A DNA stretch of 9,978 nt from Burkholderia sp. (GTDB lineage: Bacteria > Pseudomonadota > Gammaproteobacteria > Burkholderiales > Burkholderiaceae). Positions 7,793 through 9,978 of this stretch are shown here, piece after piece (within the stretch, counting starts at the first letter, position 1; every line of letters begins with the position of its first letter). The notes under the pieces are model-generated. The model did not search any database. It was not told where the DNA came from and saw only the letters and a list, made by a program, of their open reading frames with translations. The stretch lies in NCBI RefSeq assembly GCF_018375725.1, contig NZ_JAHACR010000141.1, positions 1-9,978 on the forward strand, in the 5' to 3' direction. A program made the translations under genes and the position numbers.

Positions 7793-8518
7793 TCAAAGGC
7801 GATTTCGTATGGCCTGCCCGAGCAGCGCCCGGGATTCGCCGTTCCCCGGGTCGAGCGCGAGCGCCCGGCTGGCGCTTTGCTCCACGCAGTGCCATTGCTC
7901 GATGTTGGCGCACATCCTCGCCCTGGCGAGCGCGCGGGCGGCATTCAGCTCATTCGGCGTGACGTTTGCCGAACGCGTCGTGCGGGCGGAAGCGCTGGGC
8001 CTCGATGCGATGTCGACACGCGCTTTCGAACCGGCATGATCGTGTGCCGCCGGGCGACGCCGGGCATCGGCATACGATTGCCCGATCGGGCTGTTTTTCC
8101 CGCTGTTCCGTGCCACACGAAGATCGGACGCCGACCGACGCAAGAGCCGGGCCGGTCGTGTCCCGGCGCTGGCTGCGCTTGGCGGCGCGATCCGCGGCGC
8201 GGCTTCCGGCTCGATCACGACGCTCACCGGCGGCTTCATGTCGGACCGCGATGTGCCCGACGTGGCGTGCGTCGCCGTGCCGACCGGCGGTGGGGCGGCG
8301 GCGACAGCCTTGCCGGTTTCCGGCCCGGTCGTCCTGATCGGGCCGGAGACGGCATGGGCGCCATTCGCGGGCGCGTCCGCCGCATCTCGTCTGACGTGAG
8401 TGAAGATGCCGAAGATCACGGCGAAGGCCGCGAGGCTGAGCGCGGCACTCTTGCCGGGACCCCATGTCGTTCTCGGTGGTCCATCGGAATGGCTGTCTGG
8501 CCGATCTGCACGGGTCAT
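7793..8518 (-). CDS. Hypothetical membrane-anchored protein with basic Pro/Ala/Ser-rich linker and TPR-like C-terminus
   Basis: No named family was recognised for this 241-aa protein. Seen in the sequence: a short hydrophilic N-terminus (1-23), one membrane helix at about 24-41 (SAALSLAAFAVIFGIFTHV), and a long low-complexity segment (about 45-185) rich in Ala, Pro, Ser, Thr and Arg, likely disordered. The C-terminal helical module (about 188-238) contains ARALARARMCANIEQWHC and SRALALDPGNGESRALLGQA and resembles one TPR-like unit. Cys203 and Cys211 sit on either side of its helix turn and could form a disulfide if the domain is periplasmic. The ATG at 8518 has AAGGAG 6 nt upstream; the open frame extends further up but over the inverted repeat and into the upstream gene. 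It precedes pgaA by 96 bp on the same strand, suggesting a role in PNAG production, for example a scaffold in the export machinery. The layout (anchor, flexible linker, C-terminal domain) is TonB/TolA-like in shape only. The function is unknown. Confidence 0.8.
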   Translation of the reverse strand: MTRADRPDSHSDGPPRTTWGPGKSAALSLAAFAVIFGIFTHVRRDAADAPANGAHAVSGPIRTTGPETGKAVAAAPPPVGTATHATSGTSRSDMKPPVSVVIEPEAAPRIAPPSAASAGTRPARLLRRSASDLRVARNSGKNSPIGQSYADARRRPAAHDHAGSKARVDIASRPSASARTTRSANVTPNELNAARALARARMCANIEQWHCVEQSASRALALDPGNGESRALLGQAIRNRL

Positions 8519-8541
8519 GCATCGCTCCTTGATTCCTGACC

Positions 8542-8580
8542 CGTATCGCGAACGATGTGAACAAAACCGTTCGCGATACG
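8542..8580. repeat. Perfect 13-bp inverted repeat between the two upstream genes
   Basis: Left arm cgtatcgcgaacg (8542-8554) and right arm cgttcgcgatacg (8568-8580) are exact reverse complements separated by 13 nt. The repeat begins 12 bp past the stop of the 138-codon gene and ends 23 bp before the start of the 241-codon gene, leaving just enough room for that gene's ribosome site. No T-run follows it on either strand, so it is not a standard intrinsic terminator. It could be an RNA stem-loop that protects or attenuates the transcript, or an operator for a dimeric regulator. Confidence 0.8.
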
Positions 8581-8592
8581 CCGCCGCAACAC

Positions 8593-9009
8593 CTACCACT
8601 TCAACTGAGCATCCATCGTGCCCGTCTCGACGATCGCGTACTTCATCTCGCCCTGGTATGTGCCCTCGATCCGGTAGCTCGCATCGGGAACGCTGAACAG
8701 ACATCGCGATCCGGTTGCATTGAATTCCGCGAGGACGCGGCCGTGGCGCCGCAGCCTCACGGAAACATTGATGAGCGGATTGCCGGTCTGGACCGACACG
8801 AACGACACGCCCAGGTTGTATGGACGTCCGTCGGACGGAAGCGGCGCACTACCGTCGATACGGGCATCGCCGCAAATGTATGAAATGACGTATCGCTGTG
8901 TTTCCGCATCGGATGCGGATGTTTGAGCGATTGAAGTGGCGCTCGAAAAAATAATTGAAACGGCAGCGATTGAAACGGGGAGCGCGCTCTTTCGAAGCGA
9001 AAATGACAT
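8593..9009 (-). CDS. Small secreted protein of unknown function, probable carboxypeptidase-regulatory-like beta-sandwich
   Basis: The 138-aa protein has a clear signal peptide (basic SLRK, then a hydrophobic stretch to about residue 25) with a likely cleavage after SIA at residue 28. The mature part has two cysteines, C46 and C103, that could form a disulfide. Residues about 63-138 alternate like beta strands: YNLGVSFVSVQTG, LINVSVRLRRHGRVLAEF, then PDASYRIEGTYQGE and a C-terminal AQLKW. That pattern resembles small periplasmic carboxypeptidase-regulatory-like proteins seen in Burkholderia; this assignment is from memory of the pattern, not a search. The ATG at 9009 has GGAGGT 4 nt upstream. 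The frame is open for another 62 codons upstream, but that part has no signal peptide and runs into AT-rich leader DNA. It is the most upstream gene of the pga strand and is separated from the next gene by the inverted repeat. It may be co-transcribed with pga; the function is unknown. Confidence 0.8.
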   Translation of the reverse strand: MSFSLRKSALPVSIAAVSIIFSSATSIAQTSASDAETQRYVISYICGDARIDGSAPLPSDGRPYNLGVSFVSVQTGNPLINVSVRLRRHGRVLAEFNATGSRCLFSVPDASYRIEGTYQGEMKYAIVETGTMDAQLKW

Positions 9010-9250
9010 TGCGACCTCCGCTTGCCAGTAATTGCAAGCATACATTTCGGGCTGGAAAGCGAAGCGCGATGTTTCCCTTATGCAACAATTCAATTGCATT
9101 AAATTGGATCCGGCGCCGCTCTGGGATTGGGTTTCCGCGGAATTGTCCCGAAAAGTAATGGTTGATTGGTATTGCTGTGTATTAATTACATCCAAAAGTC
9201 CTGATTAATGAAAATATTTCTTTGTCTGATTTTAAGAGGAATGTCGGCGG

Positions 9251-9268
9251 ATTTAATTAATATTAAAT
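9251..9268. promoter_or_regulatory. AT-only inverted repeat in the divergent promoter region
   Basis: Arms atttaat and attaaat are exact reverse complements around a 4-nt spacer, 18 bp with no G or C. It lies about 240 bp upstream of the 138-codon gene and 340 bp upstream of the aldolase. It could bind a regulator or an AT-preferring nucleoid protein, but short AT-only dyads also arise by chance in such DNA. Confidence 0.25.
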
Positions 9269-9343
9269 GACGATTGTTATTTGCACTGTGGGAATAATAA
9301 TGGACGAAAAACGGAAATGTTTTTGGTGTGTGTTGTAACAAGA

Positions 9344-9366
9344 CGTATCGCCGCGCAGGCGATACG
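9344..9366 (+). terminator. Stem-loop with T-rich tail, possible terminator or attenuator
   Basis: Arms cgtatcgcc (9344-9352) and ggcgatacg (9358-9366) form a 9-bp stem around a 5-nt loop. On the plus strand cggtttatttt follows, a broken T-run consistent with a weak intrinsic terminator. No annotated plus-strand gene ends here, so it would have to terminate an unannotated short transcript or act in the aldolase leader. On the minus strand the tail is less T-rich. Confidence 0.35.
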
Positions 9367-9607
9367 CGGTTTATTTTCGCAATATGGTTTTTCGGTTAAA
9401 CGTCGTACGGAACGAACGGTGATCGTGCGCGGCCCGTCATCCGCATGCGCCTTGCATTCCGGGCGGCCGGCAACAAAGAATTAGGCACGGACGGCAAGCC
9501 TTGGCATGTGCGGCAGGCAGCAAGAAAGGCCGCGTGCGGATTGCGAGCGGAATGCCTTGCACGTCTGACGAACGCGAGCCAACGACACAACAGTCATGGA
9601 GGGCGAC

Positions 9608-9978
9608 ATGAGCACCGGGAATGAGCTTCAGGCGACGGTACAGGCACTCGTGCAGGATGGCAAAGGCTTGCTGGCGGCCGACGAAAGCGGGCCGACCATT
9701 GCCAGGCGCTTCAAGACGATCCATGTCGAATCGACTGAGGAGAACCGTCGCGCGTGGCGCAGCCTGTTGCTGACGACACCGGGGCTCGGCGAATTCATCA
9801 GCGGCGTCATTCTTTACGAAGAGACGCTGGGACAATGCGCGGACAACGGTCTGCCGTTGCCCGAAGTGGCGGCGCGCCAGGGCATTGTCCCCGGCATCAA
9901 GGTCGATGCGGGCAAGATTCCGCTTGCGCATGCGCCGGGCGATGAAATCACGCAGGGGCTGGACGGACTCGCGCTACG
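9608..9978 (+). CDS. Class I fructose-bisphosphate aldolase, N-terminal third (cut off by window edge)
   Basis: Reversible cleavage of fructose-1,6-bisphosphate to dihydroxyacetone phosphate and glyceraldehyde-3-phosphate; cytosolic, glycolysis and gluconeogenesis. 123 complete codons are visible of a family of about 340-360 aa. It matches the eukaryote-like class I type: KGLLAADESGPTIARRF (19-35), with D25 corresponding to Asp33 of muscle aldolase; ESTEENRRAWR (41-51); SGVILYEETL (65-74); GIKVD (96-100), with K98 corresponding to Lys107; and TQGLDGL (115-121). The Schiff-base lysine lies beyond the window. The ATG at 9608 is chosen because GGAGG lies 6 nt upstream; an in-frame ATG at 9596 overlaps that site and is less likely. 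It is divergent from the pga genes. A supply role for PNAG precursor, by making fructose bisphosphate from triose phosphates, is inference; it could equally be an unrelated neighbour. Confidence 0.95.
   Translation, partial: MSTGNELQATVQALVQDGKGLLAADESGPTIARRFKTIHVESTEENRRAWRSLLLTTPGLGEFISGVILYEETLGQCADNGLPLPEVAARQGIVPGIKVDAGKIPLAHAPGDEITQGLDGLAL

Larger units (their letters stand above)
9010..9607. other. Divergent intergenic region with AT-rich island (pga side / aldolase side)
   Basis: These 598 bp separate the pga-strand genes from the aldolase. No convincing gene was found. By direct count, 9171-9270 has 27 G or C in 100 bases, in an otherwise GC-rich window. The island contains two dyads: a 7-bp arm pair (9251-9268) and tgtattaattaca (9178-9190), which has a T-N11-A shape like a LysR-type box. 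A stem-loop lies at 9344-9366. The segment 9400-9607 is GC-rich again and holds the leader of the aldolase gene. The promoters for both directions presumably lie here, but no clear -35/-10 pair could be fixed on either strand. Confidence 0.6.

Noticed and set aside
5624..8539. 971-codon open frame on the plus strand
   Set aside because: It lies opposite pgaA and the 241-codon gene. It has no domain motif and a composition typical of antisense frames in GC-rich DNA.
9010..9195. 62-codon N-terminal extension of the small secreted protein
   Set aside because: It would place the signal peptide internally and has no good ribosome site, whereas GGAGGT sits just before the ATG at 9009.
9317..9484. 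55-codon plus-strand frame (ATG 9317) in the intergenic region
   Set aside because: It has no ribosome site, runs through the 9344-9366 stem-loop, and its product resembles nothing I recognise. It is kept only as a remote possibility.
9493..9515. Possible sigma-54 promoter (tggcatgtgcggca) before the aldolase
   Set aside because: The GG and GC elements are separated by 8 bp, not the required 10, so the match fails.

Overview
The window is GC-rich bacterial chromosome, apart from one AT-rich intergenic island. The codon usage and gene content fit a betaproteobacterium, most likely Burkholderia sensu lato. That assignment rests on the look of the proteins, not on a database search. There is no tRNA, rRNA, insertion sequence, phage gene or CRISPR array.

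Layout: almost everything lies on the minus strand and reads from right to left. The order is a small secreted protein (8593-9009), a strong 13-bp inverted repeat (8542-8580), a membrane-anchored protein with a TPR-like C-terminus (7793-8518), pgaA (5627-7696), pgaB (3519-5609), pgaC (2251-3522), pgaD (1731-2273) and glmS (start at 1616, running off the left edge). Spacing is tight. There are 17 bp between pgaA and pgaB, an ATGA overlap between pgaB and pgaC, a 23-bp overlap between pgaC and pgaD, and 114 bp before glmS. This looks like one transcription unit. On the plus strand, a class I fructose-bisphosphate aldolase starts at 9608 and runs off the right edge. It is divergent from the pga unit across about 600 bp that hold the AT-rich island.

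How the genes work together: PgaABCD make, partly deacetylate and export poly-beta-1,6-N-acetyl-D-glucosamine (PNAG), a biofilm exopolysaccharide. PgaC with PgaD polymerises UDP-GlcNAc at the inner membrane, PgaB deacetylates the chain in the periplasm, and PgaA exports it through the outer membrane. GlmS makes glucosamine-6-phosphate, the first committed precursor of UDP-GlcNAc. The aldolase can feed fructose-6-phosphate, the GlmS substrate, in the gluconeogenic direction. The locus therefore places precursor supply next to polymer synthesis and export.

The least explained parts are the two genes upstream of pgaA (138 and 241 codons) and the inverted repeat between them. They are candidates for accessory or regulatory parts of this PNAG system that E. 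coli pgaABCD does not have. The long open frames antisense to glmS, pgaA and pgaC are GC-rich shadow frames and are not annotated.
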